From the NCBI RefSeq assembly GCF_014202315.1, contig NZ_JACHGN010000001.1:333757-397756 (forward strand): a DNA stretch of 64,000 nucleotides, in the 5' to 3' direction. A model generated the notes under the pieces. That model saw only the letters and a program-made list of their open reading frames with translations, did not search any database and was not told the origin of the DNA. This document shows positions 50,269-58,890 of the stretch, piece by piece (the stretch's first letter is position 1; each line of letters starts with the position of its first letter). The stretch is from Thermocatellispora tengchongensis. Its GTDB lineage: Bacteria; Actinomycetota; Actinomycetes; Streptosporangiales; Streptosporangiaceae. The position numbers and the translations under genes were made by a program.

Positions 50269-51389
50269 CGGGCGCCTTCCGTGACGAGCAGGACGACGGT
50301 GGACTCCGGGCCCGCGGCGGTGGCGGCCCGGCGGTCCGGGTCGAGCAGGACGGCGCGCGCCCCGGCGAGGGAGGCCGCGCCGCTGGGGCCCGCCGTCACG
50401 CCGAGCGCGGCCAGGTCGCGTACGGCGCGCACGGCCTCGGCGTCGCCGACCGCGACGGCGGCGTCCAGGCCGTCGCGCAGGTAGGGCCAGGCCAGGCTGG
50501 ACGGGGTGCCGCAGTTCAGCCCGGCCATGACGCTCGTGCCGGTGGGCACGGTGCCGTGCTCGCCCCGGCGCAGCGCGGCCAGCACGCAGGCGGCGCTGCC
50601 GGGCTCGACGCCGAGCAGTGTGGGCGGCGGTGGGACGGTCCCCCCGTGGCAGGCGCGGTAGTGGGCGACGGCGGCCTGCGCCAGCGAGCCGACGCCCATC
50701 GGCACCGCGACGAGCGCGGCCGGGGCGGCGCCCGCGGCGGCGAGCTGGTCGTCGATCTCGTAGTACAGCGTGGCGTAACCCTCGACGATCCACCGGGGCA
50801 CGTCCACGTAGCCGGGCCAGGCCGTGTCCTGCACCAGCACCGAGCCCGGCACGGACGCGGCCTCGCCGGCGGCGGCGCGTACGGCCTCGTCGTACGAGCC
50901 GGGCACGGTGCCGACCTCGGCCCCCTCGGCGGCGATGGCCCGGACGGCGGCGGGGTCCACGGCGGCCGGGACGAAGATCCGGGCGGGCAGCCCCAGCAGC
51001 CGCGCCATGTGCGCGACCGCGCGCCCGTGGTTGCCCTCGGTGGCGGTGACCAGCCGGGTGCCCGCCGGCGTGGCCGCGGCCAGCTCCTCCAGCGTCATGG
51101 GCCCGCGGTCGCCGACCAGAGCCCGGTACGCGGCCCAGGACGCGCCGAGGATCTTGAACGCCGGCAGCCCCATGCGGGCGGACTCGTCCTTGACGAAGAC
51201 CTTGCCGACGCCCAGCTCGGCGGCGAGCGCGGGCATCTCGCGCAACGGCGTGGGCGCGTAGCCGGGCAGGGTGACGTGGAAGGCGGTGGCCTCGCAGGCC
51301 GGTCGCCCGCCGGAGATCCAGGCGCGCGCGGCCGGACGGGCGTACCATGCGGCATCTCGGTGGGCACGGGGCGGCGTGGTGGTGAGCAC
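50265..51389 (-). CDS. Diaminopropionate ammonia-lyase-like PLP enzyme
   Basis: 374 residues from GTG (ATG at 51452 would overlap the promoter region). Fold type II PLP enzyme: Schiff-base Lys in GLPAFKILGASWAAY, LVTATEGNHGRAVAHMARLLG (Asn-His loop binding PLP), PMGVGSLAQAAVAHY glycine loop, GVEP, and GLNCGTPSSLAWPYL, which is characteristic of diaminopropionate ammonia-lyases. Converts 2,3-diaminopropionate (or a similar amino acid such as Ser/Thr) to a keto acid and ammonia. Divergent LysR regulator 90 bases away. Confidence 0.87.
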   Translation of the reverse strand: MLTTTPPRAHRDAAWYARPAARAWISGGRPACEATAFHVTLPGYAPTPLREMPALAAELGVGKVFVKDESARMGLPAFKILGASWAAYRALVGDRGPMTLEELAAATPAGTRLVTATEGNHGRAVAHMARLLGLPARIFVPAAVDPAAVRAIAAEGAEVGTVPGSYDEAVRAAAGEAASVPGSVLVQDTAWPGYVDVPRWIVEGYATLYYEIDDQLAAAGAAPAALVAVPMGVGSLAQAAVAHYRACHGGTVPPPPTLLGVEPGSAACVLAALRRGEHGTVPTGTSVMAGLNCGTPSSLAWPYLRDGLDAAVAVGDAEAVRAVRDLAALGVTAGPSGAASLAGARAVLLDPDRRAATAAGPESTVVLLVTEGAR

Positions 51390-51478
51390 GCATTCACCGT
51401 GGCGCACCCGTCGCCCACGGTCCAGCGCGGGTTTTCGAGCGATAATCGTCACAAGATGTGAACGTTGCGGGGGTCGCC

Positions 51479-52366
51479 GTGCTCGATCTTCACCGGCTCA
51501 GACTGCTCAGGGAGCTCAAGCACCGCGGCACTCTCGCCGCGGTGGCCGCGGCCCTGTCCTACAGCCCGTCGGCCATCTCCCAGCAGCTCTCGCTGCTCGA
51601 ATCCGAGGTCGGCGTGCCGCTGCTCGAACCGGCCGGGCGCCGGGTGCGGCTCACCACCCAGGCCGAGATCCTGGTCGCGCACACCGAGTACCTGCTGGAA
51701 CGGCTGGAGATGGCCGAGGCCGACATCGCCGGCTCGCTCGCCGAGCTGCGCGGCACGCTGCGGGTGGCCTCGTTCCAGACCGCGATGCTCACGCTGATCC
51801 CGGCCACGCTGACCCTGCTGCGCGCCGAGCACCCGCGGCTGCGCGTCGAGGTCACCCAGGCCGAGCCCGACCGGGCCCTGCTCGCGCTCCCCGCCCGCGA
51901 CCACGACCTGGTGCTGACGGAGGAGTACCCGGGCCACCCCGCGCCCCGGGCGGCCGAGCTGGAGCAGGAGGAGCTCCTCGACGACCCGATGCGGCTGGCC
52001 CTGCCCCCGGGCGAGGGCGAGGTGCGCGACCTGTCCGAGCTGGCCGGCCGGGCGTGGATCATGGAGCCCGCGGGTACGCCGGCGCGGCGGTGGGCGGTGG
52101 CGCTGTGCCGCGACGCCGGGTTCGAGCCGGACGTCCGCTACGAGTCCACCGACCTGCTGGTGCACCTGCGGCTGGTGGAGCAGGGGCACGCGGTCGCGAT
52201 GGTGCCCGACCTGGCCTGGGTCAGCTCCGGGCGGCCCACGGCCGAGCTGCGCGAACTGCCCGGCGCGCCCGTGCGGCGCATTCTCACCGCCTGCCGCAAG
52301 GGCAGCGGCCGGCATCCCGCGATCCGCGCCTGCCGCTCCGCCCTGAGCCGCGCCGGCCGGAGCTGA
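51479..52366 (+). CDS. LysR-family regulator
   Basis: 295 residues from GTG with GGGGG upstream (start VLDLHRLRLLRELKHRG as in relatives). N-terminal helix-turn-helix: TLAAVAAALSYSPSAISQQLSLLESEVG; effector domain from about 90 with LRVASFQTAMLTLIPATL. Divergent from the PLP lyase/M20 operon and so its probable regulator. The intergenic stretch has AATCGTCACAAGATGTGAACGTT, in which TCACAAGATGTGA is an imperfect palindrome with TCACA/TGTGA arms: a candidate site. Confidence 0.92.
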   Translation: MLDLHRLRLLRELKHRGTLAAVAAALSYSPSAISQQLSLLESEVGVPLLEPAGRRVRLTTQAEILVAHTEYLLERLEMAEADIAGSLAELRGTLRVASFQTAMLTLIPATLTLLRAEHPRLRVEVTQAEPDRALLALPARDHDLVLTEEYPGHPAPRAAELEQEELLDDPMRLALPPGEGEVRDLSELAGRAWIMEPAGTPARRWAVALCRDAGFEPDVRYESTDLLVHLRLVEQGHAVAMVPDLAWVSSGRPTAELRELPGAPVRRILTACRKGSGRHPAIRACRSALSRAGRS

Positions 52367-52445
52367 GCCCGGCGCGTTCTCAGATCCGGTTCATCCACAC
52401 CCCATACCTTCCCAAACAGCAGCAATCGGCGACAGGGATGGGCGC

Positions 52446-53264
52446 ATGGGACACGACCACGAAGGGCAGCGGGTGAGCCGGCGTACGGCGCTGGCCGGGA
52501 TCGGCGCGGTCGGGCTGGGGGCGATCCTGGCCGCCTGCTCCGAGAGCCCGACCGGCGGCAGGACGCCCACGCCGGTCCCGACCACCGGCGGCGGCACGGC
52601 CACGATCACCCCGAGGGCCACCGGGCCCGCCGACCTGGCCGCGCTGTTGGAGCAGGCCCGCACCTGCACACTCACGCCCGCGACCACGCAGGGGCCGTAC
52701 TACTTCGACGCCGGCAAGATCCGCAGTGACATCCGGGAGGACCGCGAGGGCGTCCGGCTCACCCTCGGGATCAAGGTGCAGGACACCGAGACCTGCGCCC
52801 CGCTGCGCGACGCGGTGGTGGAGATCTGGCACTGCGACGCGGCCGGGCTCTACTCGGGCGCCGAGTCGCTCTCACGGGGCGGGGGCGGCGGGCCGGGGGA
52901 CCTCACGCCCTTGGACGACGAGCGCTACCTGCGCGGCGCCCAGGTAACCGGCGAGGACGGGATCGTGCGGTTCACCACGATCTGGCCGGGCTGGTACCCC
53001 GGACGCACGGTGCACATCCACGCGATGGTGCACATCAGCGACCAGCGGGTGCTGACCACGCAGGTGATGTTCGACGAGGCGCTGAACACGAAGGTCCTGG
53101 CCGCCGCCCCGTACGCGGCGCGCGGCGGGCGCGACACCTTCAACGACGACGACTCCATCTACCAGGACTCCATGCTGCTGAAGCTGGCCGAGGACGGCGA
53201 CGGCTACCTGGGCGCCATCGTGTTCGCCGCCGACTCCGCCGACTCAGATGGGGGCGGGTCGTAG
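52446..53264 (+). CDS. Intradiol dioxygenase-like lipoprotein, Tat-exported
   Basis: 272 residues. Twin-arginine signal VSRRTALAGIG ending in lipobox LAAC (about 33), a Thr/Pro linker, then an intradiol ring-cleavage dioxygenase beta-sandwich: TTQGPYYFDAG, DAVVEIWHCDAAGLYSG (first iron Tyr), WPGWYPGRTVHIHAMVH (second Tyr and two His). All four Fe(III) ligands are present. Extracellular catechol dioxygenase-like proteins of actinomycetes act on aromatic or cell-surface substrates; the real substrate is not known. Lipidation depends on lgt in this window. Confidence 0.9.
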   Translation: MGHDHEGQRVSRRTALAGIGAVGLGAILAACSESPTGGRTPTPVPTTGGGTATITPRATGPADLAALLEQARTCTLTPATTQGPYYFDAGKIRSDIREDREGVRLTLGIKVQDTETCAPLRDAVVEIWHCDAAGLYSGAESLSRGGGGGPGDLTPLDDERYLRGAQVTGEDGIVRFTTIWPGWYPGRTVHIHAMVHISDQRVLTTQVMFDEALNTKVLAAAPYAARGGRDTFNDDDSIYQDSMLLKLAEDGDGYLGAIVFAADSADSDGGGS

Positions 53265-53329
53265 CGCGAGGCATAGTGTGGCGGTGCCCCGAGCGTCTCA
53301 CATGCCGACGAACGGCATTGGAGGTGATC

Positions 53330-53869
53330 GTGGACGCCGCAGCGGAGCGACGATTCCGCGAGTTCGTGTCGGCCAGGTCGCCGGCACTCATGCGCCTCGC
53401 CTACCTGCTCACCGGCGGAGACCAGCACGCGGCCGAGGATCTGCTCCAGGCCGCCCTGACCCAGACGGTGGCGAAGTGGCGCACCGTCGAGTCGCCGGAG
53501 GCGTACGTGCGGCAGGTCATGTACCGCCAGCAGGTCTCCTGGTGGCGGCTGGCCAGGACGCGCAGGGAGACCGCGATGGCCGAGCCGCCCGAGACGGCCG
53601 GTCCGGACGCCACGGCCGGCGCCGACCTGAAGATCGTGGTACGCCGGGCGCTGGCCAGGCTGACCGCCAAGCAGCGCGCGGTGCTGGTGCTGCGGTACTT
53701 CGAGGACCTGCCGGAGAGCGAGGTCGCGGCGGTGCTCGGCTGCTCGGTCGGAAACGTGCGCAGCACCGCGCACCGCTCGCTGGCCCGGCTGCGCGAGCTC
53801 GCTCCGGAGCTGAGCCGGCTGGAGGAGCCGGGGGCCCCGGCCACGATCCTGGGGGAGGTGCAGACGTGA
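53330..53869 (+). CDS. SigE-family ECF sigma factor
   Basis: 179 residues from GTG with GGAGGTGATC, near-perfect match to the 16S rRNA 3' end, directly before. Region 2: ERRFREFVSARSPALMRLAYLLTGG and EDLLQAALTQTVAKW; YVRQVMYRQQVSWWR. Region 4: LARLTAKQRAVLVLRYFEDLPESE, then VAAVLGCSVGNVRSTAHRSLARLRE. The SigE family (actinobacterial 50-type ECFs) is defined by this pattern. The stop overlaps the next gene (GTGA), which encodes a membrane protein likely acting as its anti-sigma partner or sensor. Confidence 0.93.
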   Translation: MDAAAERRFREFVSARSPALMRLAYLLTGGDQHAAEDLLQAALTQTVAKWRTVESPEAYVRQVMYRQQVSWWRLARTRRETAMAEPPETAGPDATAGADLKIVVRRALARLTAKQRAVLVLRYFEDLPESEVAAVLGCSVGNVRSTAHRSLARLRELAPELSRLEEPGAPATILGEVQT

Positions 53870-55155
53870 CCATCGACGAGCTGGTCAGGCGGACGATGCG
53901 CGAGTGGGCCGGCGAGGCGCACACGCCCGAGGACCTGGCCGCGCGGGTGCTGGCCGGACGCAGGCGCAGGCGGGTACGGCGGGCGGGCGCGGCGCTGGCG
54001 GGGGCCGTCGCGGCGGCCGTGGCGGTGGCGGCGGTCGCGGTCGCGACGCCGGTGCTGACCGGTCCCGAGCGCGGCTCCGACAGGAGCGCCGCCACGGCGG
54101 ACCCGACGACCCGGGCGGGCACCACCGAGGTGCGCGCGCGACCCGGCTCCTCGCCGCCCGACGGCCTGATCGCCGCGGGCAGGGTGGCCGTGTACGCCTA
54201 CTACGTGTGGCGGCAGAAGGGCGACGACCCGGGCAACGGCGTGACGCGGACCTGGTACCTGTACGACCCGGCCGAGGACGCCTACGACAAGACGCCGTGG
54301 GCGACCCTGGACGTCGCGCCGGGCGGGCGGCAGGCGGCGGTGGTCGAGGCGTATCCGGCCTCCAGGGTCGGGCTGCTCACGGTGGAGACCGGCGAGATCC
54401 GGTGGGTCGAGGTGGGGCAGGCCGTGGGGGCGGTCCGCTGGTCGCCCGACGGCACCCGGCTGCTGGCCACGACGTACCGGCGTGACCCGGACGGCGGCTA
54501 CGAGAGCCCGCTGGAGGAGCGGCGGCCGGCGCGCACCGGCTTCGCCCTGATCGACCCGGCCGCGGGCACCTCGCACCGGGTCGCGCTCGAACCGGCCGCG
54601 GACGAGCGCAACACCCGTTCCGACCTGGACTGGAGCCGCGACGGGACCCTGGTGCGCGAGCACGGCTCGCGCTTCGACACCCCGTACCGGTTCTACGACC
54701 TGGACGGCAAGCAGGTGGCCGCCCCGCCGGACGAGAGCGTCGCCGGTTCCCTGGAGGCCGGGCTGTCCCCCTCCGGGGAGCTGCTCGCGGTCCATCCCCG
54801 CGCGGCCGGGCCCGTCGAGACCGCCCGGCCCGTCGAGACGCCGCCGACCGCCGTGCCCACGTCGGCCGAGGAGCAGGCGGTCGCGGCGGTGCGTGACCTG
54901 CGCACGGGGGAGGTGACGACGTACACGCCGGTGTCGGGCTACCACATCGAGCAGCTTCTGACCTGGGCCGACGACGGGCACCTGGTGGCCTGGGCGTGCG
55001 AGTACGCCGGCGGGAGGAAGGTCTGCGAGGGCGGCGAGTTCCGCAACCGGCTGGTGTTGCTCGGCGCGGACGGCCGGGAGGCGATCCCGCTGAGCGGCTA
55101 CCGCGAGCACAGCCAGCGCAGCGGCTCCTGGGAGCCGCTGTTCACCCCCCGCTGA
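53866..55155 (+). CDS. Membrane-anchored beta-propeller protein, sigma-factor partner
   Basis: 429 residues from GTG overlapping the sigma-factor stop. A cytoplasmic N-terminus (TIDELVRRTMREWAGEAHTPEDLAARVLAG, about 1-35), basic stretch, one membrane helix (about 42-65), then an extracellular part of about 350 residues with repeated propeller blades (VGAVRWSPDGTRLLATTY, RSDLDWSRDGTLV, LEAGLSPSGELLAVH). The N-terminal helix is the likely sigma-binding part. It probably senses an envelope signal and releases the sigma factor; inference from coupling and topology. Confidence 0.82.
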   Translation: MTIDELVRRTMREWAGEAHTPEDLAARVLAGRRRRRVRRAGAALAGAVAAAVAVAAVAVATPVLTGPERGSDRSAATADPTTRAGTTEVRARPGSSPPDGLIAAGRVAVYAYYVWRQKGDDPGNGVTRTWYLYDPAEDAYDKTPWATLDVAPGGRQAAVVEAYPASRVGLLTVETGEIRWVEVGQAVGAVRWSPDGTRLLATTYRRDPDGGYESPLEERRPARTGFALIDPAAGTSHRVALEPAADERNTRSDLDWSRDGTLVREHGSRFDTPYRFYDLDGKQVAAPPDESVAGSLEAGLSPSGELLAVHPRAAGPVETARPVETPPTAVPTSAEEQAVAAVRDLRTGEVTTYTPVSGYHIEQLLTWADDGHLVAWACEYAGGRKVCEGGEFRNRLVLLGADGREAIPLSGYREHSQRSGSWEPLFTPR

Positions 55156-55172
55156 GGTCATCCCGCAAGACG

Positions 55173-55205
55173 AGCCCCACCGTGCCCGTACGGCGCGGTG
55201 GGGCT
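55173..55205 (+). terminator. Terminator hairpin
   Basis: AGCCCCACCG with CGGTGGGGCT, 13-base loop containing GTACGG, 18 bases past the stop. Confidence 0.8.
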
Positions 55206-55253
55206 TGTCGGTATACGCGTAATATCGTTATAGTGCGTAATGCAATAAGGAGG
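55205..55253 (+). promoter_or_regulatory. padR promoter with direct repeats
   Basis: TTGTCG, 18-base spacer, TATAGT (55229-55234). GCGTAAT occurs at 55217 and again at 55235, 18 bases apart, flanking the -10; TACGCGTA at 55214 is an 8-bp palindrome. AAGGAGG at 55247 is a strong ribosome site. Confidence 0.55.
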
Positions 55254-55258
55254 TTTGC

Positions 55259-55885
55259 ATGGCGCGGCGGCGATCCGGACCCGACCTGGTCGGGCTGACC
55301 GTCCTCGCCCTGCTCTCGGTACGGCCCAGCCACCCCTACGAGCTGCACCGCTTCATCATCGACACGCACAAGGAGTACGTACGGGGGCTCCCCCGCAGCC
55401 TCTACCACGCGGTTGACCGGCTGGCCGCCGAGGAGCTGATCGAGCCCGCCGAGACCAGCCGCGAGGGCCGCAGGCCCGAGCGCACGGTCTACCGGATCAC
55501 CGCCGAGGGCCGGGCCGAGCTGGCCACCCGGCTCACCCGCCTGCTGGAGCAGCCGGGCGACGACTCCGGCGCCTTCGTGGCGGCGATCTCGCTCATCGGC
55601 TGCCTGCCGGTGCCCGCCGCCGAGCGCGCCCTGCGCGGCCGGGCGGCGGCGCTGCACGGGCGGGTGGCCGCGCTCGACGCGCACATGCGCGCGCTGGAGG
55701 AGAACGGGCTGCCCCGGGTGCTCGCGCTGGAGCTGGAGTGCGAGCGCGCCCTGCGCGCCGCCGAGGCGGAGTGGGTCGGCACCGTGCTGGCCCGCCTCGG
55801 CTCCGGCGAGCTGACCTGGCCGGCCTCGCTCAAGTCGGGCCTGCTCGCCTCGCTCGCCGAGGAGGAGAACCCCGCACCTGACTGA
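55259..55885 (+). CDS. PadR-family regulator
   Basis: 208 residues. PadR winged helix at about 8-85: LVGLTVLALLSVRPSHPYELHRF, LPRSLYHAVDRLAAEELIEP, RPERTVYRITAEGRAEL. The C-terminal helical region (AERALRGRAAALHGRVAALDAHM) makes the dimer arm. The repeated GCGTAAT in its promoter suggests autoregulation. No exporter gene lies next to it; the downstream PPOX-type gene is 155 bases away behind a terminator. Confidence 0.92.
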   Translation: MARRRSGPDLVGLTVLALLSVRPSHPYELHRFIIDTHKEYVRGLPRSLYHAVDRLAAEELIEPAETSREGRRPERTVYRITAEGRAELATRLTRLLEQPGDDSGAFVAAISLIGCLPVPAAERALRGRAAALHGRVAALDAHMRALEENGLPRVLALELECERALRAAEAEWVGTVLARLGSGELTWPASLKSGLLASLAEEENPAPD

Positions 55886-55899
55886 GACCGCAGTGAGAA

Positions 55900-55933
55900 G
55901 GGCCCGCCGGGTGCGCCAACACCCGGCGGGCCC
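55900..55933. terminator. Terminator hairpin
   Basis: GGGCCCGCCGGGTG, loop CGCCAA, CACCCGGCGGGCCC: 14 perfect pairs, 15 bases after the padR stop. Confidence 0.92.
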
Positions 55934-56039
55934 TGGACCGGAGCACGACCACCACCGCGAGGCGGCTCGCCCCCCGGACCCGCGAACTCCAAGGATAGGC
56001 GGGCCCCGCGCGGACACGACACCGCAAAGGGAGCCGTCC

Positions 56040-56435
56040 ATGTCCGAATCCGCATCCCCTTCGACCGGCGCGCAGGCCGCCGATCCGCTGGCGCCGCTGC
56101 GCACCTCCGGCGTCGCGCTGCTAACCAGCTTCCGCCGCGACGGGACCGGCGTCGGCACGCCGGTGGGCATCTCCGTGGGCGACGGCGTCGCCCACTTCAC
56201 CACCCGCGCCAAGACCTGGAAGGTCAAGCGCATGGCCCGCGACCCGCGCGTCACGCTGGCCCCGTGCACCAAGACCGGCAAGGTGCTCGGCGCGACGGTC
56301 GAGGGCACCGCCCGCCGCCTGAGCGACGACGAGGCGCGCATGCTGCGGGGCGGCTTCGCCTACCGCTTCTGGACCCTGGTCTACCGGCTGGTCTACCGGG
56401 ACGTCCCGGTGAGCTACGAGGTGACCCCGCGATGA
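56040..56435 (+). CDS. PPOX-class (F420/FMN-binding split-barrel) protein
   Basis: 131 residues from ATG with AAAGGGAG six bases upstream. Split-barrel pattern of actinobacterial F420-dependent or FMN enzymes: LRTSGVALLTSFRRDGTGVGTPVGISVGDGVAHFTT, TWKVKRMARDPRVTLAPCTKTG, GTARRL. Likely reduces or oxidises a small substrate with F420 or FMN. Stop and next start overlap (ATGA). The frame 3' end is also overlapped on the other strand by the extended kinase reading frame. Confidence 0.88.
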   Translation: MSESASPSTGAQAADPLAPLRTSGVALLTSFRRDGTGVGTPVGISVGDGVAHFTTRAKTWKVKRMARDPRVTLAPCTKTGKVLGATVEGTARRLSDDEARMLRGGFAYRFWTLVYRLVYRDVPVSYEVTPR

Positions 56436-58192
56436 GCGCACCGCTCGTCGAGGTCGCCGGGGTCATCGAGGCCCCGGTCGAGCGGGTCGCCGGGATCGTG
56501 CTCGACGTACGCCGCAGCGGGCTGGTCCCGGACGGCGCGCTGACCGGCGTGGCCTCCGGGCCGGTGGAGCGCTACCGGCTCGCCGGGCCCGGCCACGGGC
56601 TCACCGTGGAGGTGGACCGGGTGCGCAACCTGCTGGCCACGCAGGGCGGCTGGTGGTACCGCGGGGAGTACCGGCTTCTCCCGCACCCCGACGGCACCCG
56701 GCTGGTGCACCGGGTCTACAACGTCGCCCGCCGGATGCGCTGGGGCGTGCCGCTCGCCAACCGCTTCTTCCTCGGCTTCCATGCCCGCACCAGGGCCGGG
56801 GTCGCCGACCTGCTCGCCCGGCTCTCCCGGGAGCTCGGCTGCCCGGCCCGGCTGGAGTAGCCGGTCTGGGTCCACGTGGAACATCGGCAGCGGGAAAGCG
56901 GCCCGGAGCAGGGCGCCCGGCCCGTCGTCCGGCGTGCCGGCGACCTCCAGGGTGCCGTCGTGCAGGGTCGCGATGTCCCGGGCGATGGCCAGGCCGAGCC
57001 CGCTGCCGCCGGCGTCGCGGGCGCGGGCCTCGTCCAGGCGGGTGAAGCGGCAGAACACCGACTCGCGGTGCTCGGCCGGGATGCCGGGCCCGTCGTCGCG
57101 CACGTCGAGCACCGCCCGGCCGTCCTCGGCCGCGACGCGCACGGTGACCGTGGAGGCGGCGTGCCGTACGGCGTTGTCCACCAGGTTGACGACCAGGCGG
57201 GCGAGGTGGCCGTGGGAGCCGTGGACGACCACGTCGGGGGCGATGTCCAGGCGCACCCGCACGTCCTGGCGGGGACGGGCGCGCAGGGCCTCCTCGGCGG
57301 CGAGCTGGCCCAGGTCCACCTCCGCACGCGGGATCGGCTCGGCCGCGTCCAGCCGGGCCAGCAGGAGCAGGTCGGCGGTGAGCGACTGCAGGCGCTCCAC
57401 GTCCACCAGGGCCTCCCGCGCCAGGTCCCGGTCCGGCCCGGTGGCCCCCAGCTCCAGCCTGGTGCGCAGGGTCGCGATCGGGCTGCGCAGCTCGTGCGCG
57501 GCGTCGGCGACGAACCGCTTGTGCCGCCCGACCGCCCGCTCCAGGCGGTCCAGGGTGGCGTTCACGGTCAGGGCCAGCTCGGCGATCTCGTCCCGGGCGG
57601 CCGGGACCGGGACCCGCCGGTGCAGGTCGCTGGCGGTGATCTCGGCCACCTTGGCCCGGATGGCGGCGACCGGGGCCAGCGCCCGCCCGACCGTGTGCCA
57701 GGTCATCGCGGCCACCACCGCGAGCAGGCCGGGGATGCCGGGCAGCAGCAGCTTGTTCAGGGTGGCCAGCGCATCGTAGGAGGGGGCGAGGGAGGACCTG
57801 GCCTCCACCGCGAGCGCCGGCTGCCAGGCCGTGCCGGCCGGGAGGGGCAGCGTGGCGGTCACGAACCCGTCCCGCTCGGCGGTAGCGGGGGTGGGGGCCG
57901 CCTCGGCGCCGGCCACGACACGCACGTCCGGATCGACGAGGGTGATCGAGCTGACGAGATGAGGGTACGCGGGGGTCGCCGGGTGGGCGGTGCCGGGAGC
58001 CATCGTGGTCGCGACCTGCACGGCCGCCTCCGCGCGGCGTACGGCCTCCGCGCCGGCGCTGTCGTGCAGGCTGCCGCGCAGGGCCAGCACCAGCACGAGC
58101 GCCGAGACGCCCAGGGCCGCCGCGACCACCAGCGTGGCCGCCACCGTGGCACGCAGCCGCACCGACGCGTGCGAGGGCAGGGGGAGCCGCAC
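56414..58192 (-). CDS. Two-component sensor histidine kinase with read-through tail
   Basis: 592 residues from GTG. Membrane helices about 15-38 and 148-170 flank an extracytoplasmic sensor; HAMP about 170-225; H box ADAAHELRSPIATLR (His about 231); N box NLVDNAVRHAA; DDGPGIP; GGSGLGLAIARDI. The kinase fold ends near residue 440 (about 56870). No stop codon is present there; the frame continues 150 codons through sequence that is exactly antisense to the SRPBCC gene and ends inside the PPOX gene. The tail is Gly/Pro/Val-rich and is unlikely to be selected protein. Follows the response regulator with a one-base gap. Confidence 0.88.
   Translation of the reverse strand: MRLPLPSHASVRLRATVAATLVVAAALGVSALVLVLALRGSLHDSAGAEAVRRAEAAVQVATTMAPGTAHPATPAYPHLVSSITLVDPDVRVVAGAEAAPTPATAERDGFVTATLPLPAGTAWQPALAVEARSSLAPSYDALATLNKLLLPGIPGLLAVVAAMTWHTVGRALAPVAAIRAKVAEITASDLHRRVPVPAARDEIAELALTVNATLDRLERAVGRHKRFVADAAHELRSPIATLRTRLELGATGPDRDLAREALVDVERLQSLTADLLLLARLDAAEPIPRAEVDLGQLAAEEALRARPRQDVRVRLDIAPDVVVHGSHGHLARLVVNLVDNAVRHAASTVTVRVAAEDGRAVLDVRDDGPGIPAEHRESVFCRFTRLDEARARDAGGSGLGLAIARDIATLHDGTLEVAGTPDDGPGALLRAAFPLPMFHVDPDRLLQPGRAAELPGEPGEQVGDPGPGAGMEAEEEAVGERHAPAHPAGDVVDPVHQPGAVGVREKPVLPAVPPAALRGQQVAHPVHLHGEPVAGPGEPVALHRPGGHAGQRAVRDQPAAAYVEHDPGDPLDRGLDDPGDLDERCAHRGVTS
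56432..56860 (+). CDS. SRPBCC-family protein
   Basis: 142 residues coupled to the PPOX gene by ATGA. START/Bet v1-like lipid-binding fold: LVEVAGVIEAPVERVAGIVLDV at the start, YRLAGPGHGLTVEVDRV, WWYRGEYRLLPHPDGTRLVHRVYNV, and a long C-terminal helix FLGFHARTRAGVADLLARLSREL. Probably binds a hydrophobic ligand used by the PPOX partner. The whole gene lies antisense to the C-terminal extension of the convergent histidine-kinase frame. Confidence 0.85.
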   Translation: MSAPLVEVAGVIEAPVERVAGIVLDVRRSGLVPDGALTGVASGPVERYRLAGPGHGLTVEVDRVRNLLATQGGWWYRGEYRLLPHPDGTRLVHRVYNVARRMRWGVPLANRFFLGFHARTRAGVADLLARLSRELGCPARLE

Positions 58193-58193
58193 G

Positions 58194-58868
58194 TCAGTTC
58201 CCCGCTTCCAGCCGGTAGCCGGCGCCGCGCACCGTGACCAGGGAGTTCCGGCCGAACGGCACGTCGATCTTGCGGCGCAGGGCGCTGATGTAGACCTCCA
58301 CGATGTTCGGGTCGCCGTCGTAGGCGAAGTCCCACGCCTGGGCCAGCAGCTCGCTCTTGGACACCACCTCGCCCACCCGCCGGGCCAGGCCGTGCAGCAC
58401 CGCGAACTCCTTGGGCGTCAGCGGGATCTCCACCTCACCGCGGCGGCAGCGCATCCCCGCCGGGTCCACGGTGAGGTCGCCCACGCTGATCGAGACCGGG
58501 CGCTCCCGGCCGCCGCGCCGTACCAGGGCGCGCAGCCGCGCCACCAGCACCACGTAGGAGAAGGGCTTGGACAGGTAGTCGTCGGCGCCGGTGTCCAGCG
58601 CCTCGGCCTCGTCGTACGCGCCGTCCTTCGCGGTGAGCATCATGATCGGCGTCCAGTTGCCGGCCTCGCGCAGCCGCCGGCACACCGCGTACCCGTTCAG
58701 CCTCGGCAGCATCACGTCCAGGACGATCACGTCGTAGTCGTTCTCCGTCGCCATCCACAGCCCGTCGCGGCCGTCGTAGGCGAGGTCCACCGCGAACCCC
58801 TCGCCGGCCAGGCCGCTCTTGACCAGATCGGCGAGCCGGCGTTCGTCCTCGACCAGCAGTACACGCAT
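58194..58868 (-). CDS. OmpR-family response regulator
   Basis: 224 residues. Receiver domain with phospho-acceptor Asp in VIVLDVMLPRLNG (about 51), acidic pair VEDERRL, Thr in MLTAKD and Lys in SKPFSY. C-terminal winged helix: LTPKEFAVLHGLARRVGEVVSKSELL and NIVEVYISALRRKIDVPFGRNSLVTVRGAGYRL. Direct repeats with 11-bp spacing upstream are likely its binding sites, serving its own gene and the divergent secreted-protein gene. Confidence 0.95.
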   Translation of the reverse strand: MRVLLVEDERRLADLVKSGLAGEGFAVDLAYDGRDGLWMATENDYDVIVLDVMLPRLNGYAVCRRLREAGNWTPIMMLTAKDGAYDEAEALDTGADDYLSKPFSYVVLVARLRALVRRGGRERPVSISVGDLTVDPAGMRCRRGEVEIPLTPKEFAVLHGLARRVGEVVSKSELLAQAWDFAYDGDPNIVEVYISALRRKIDVPFGRNSLVTVRGAGYRLEAGN

Positions 58869-58890
58869 GGCGCAAGACTGCCGCAGCGTA

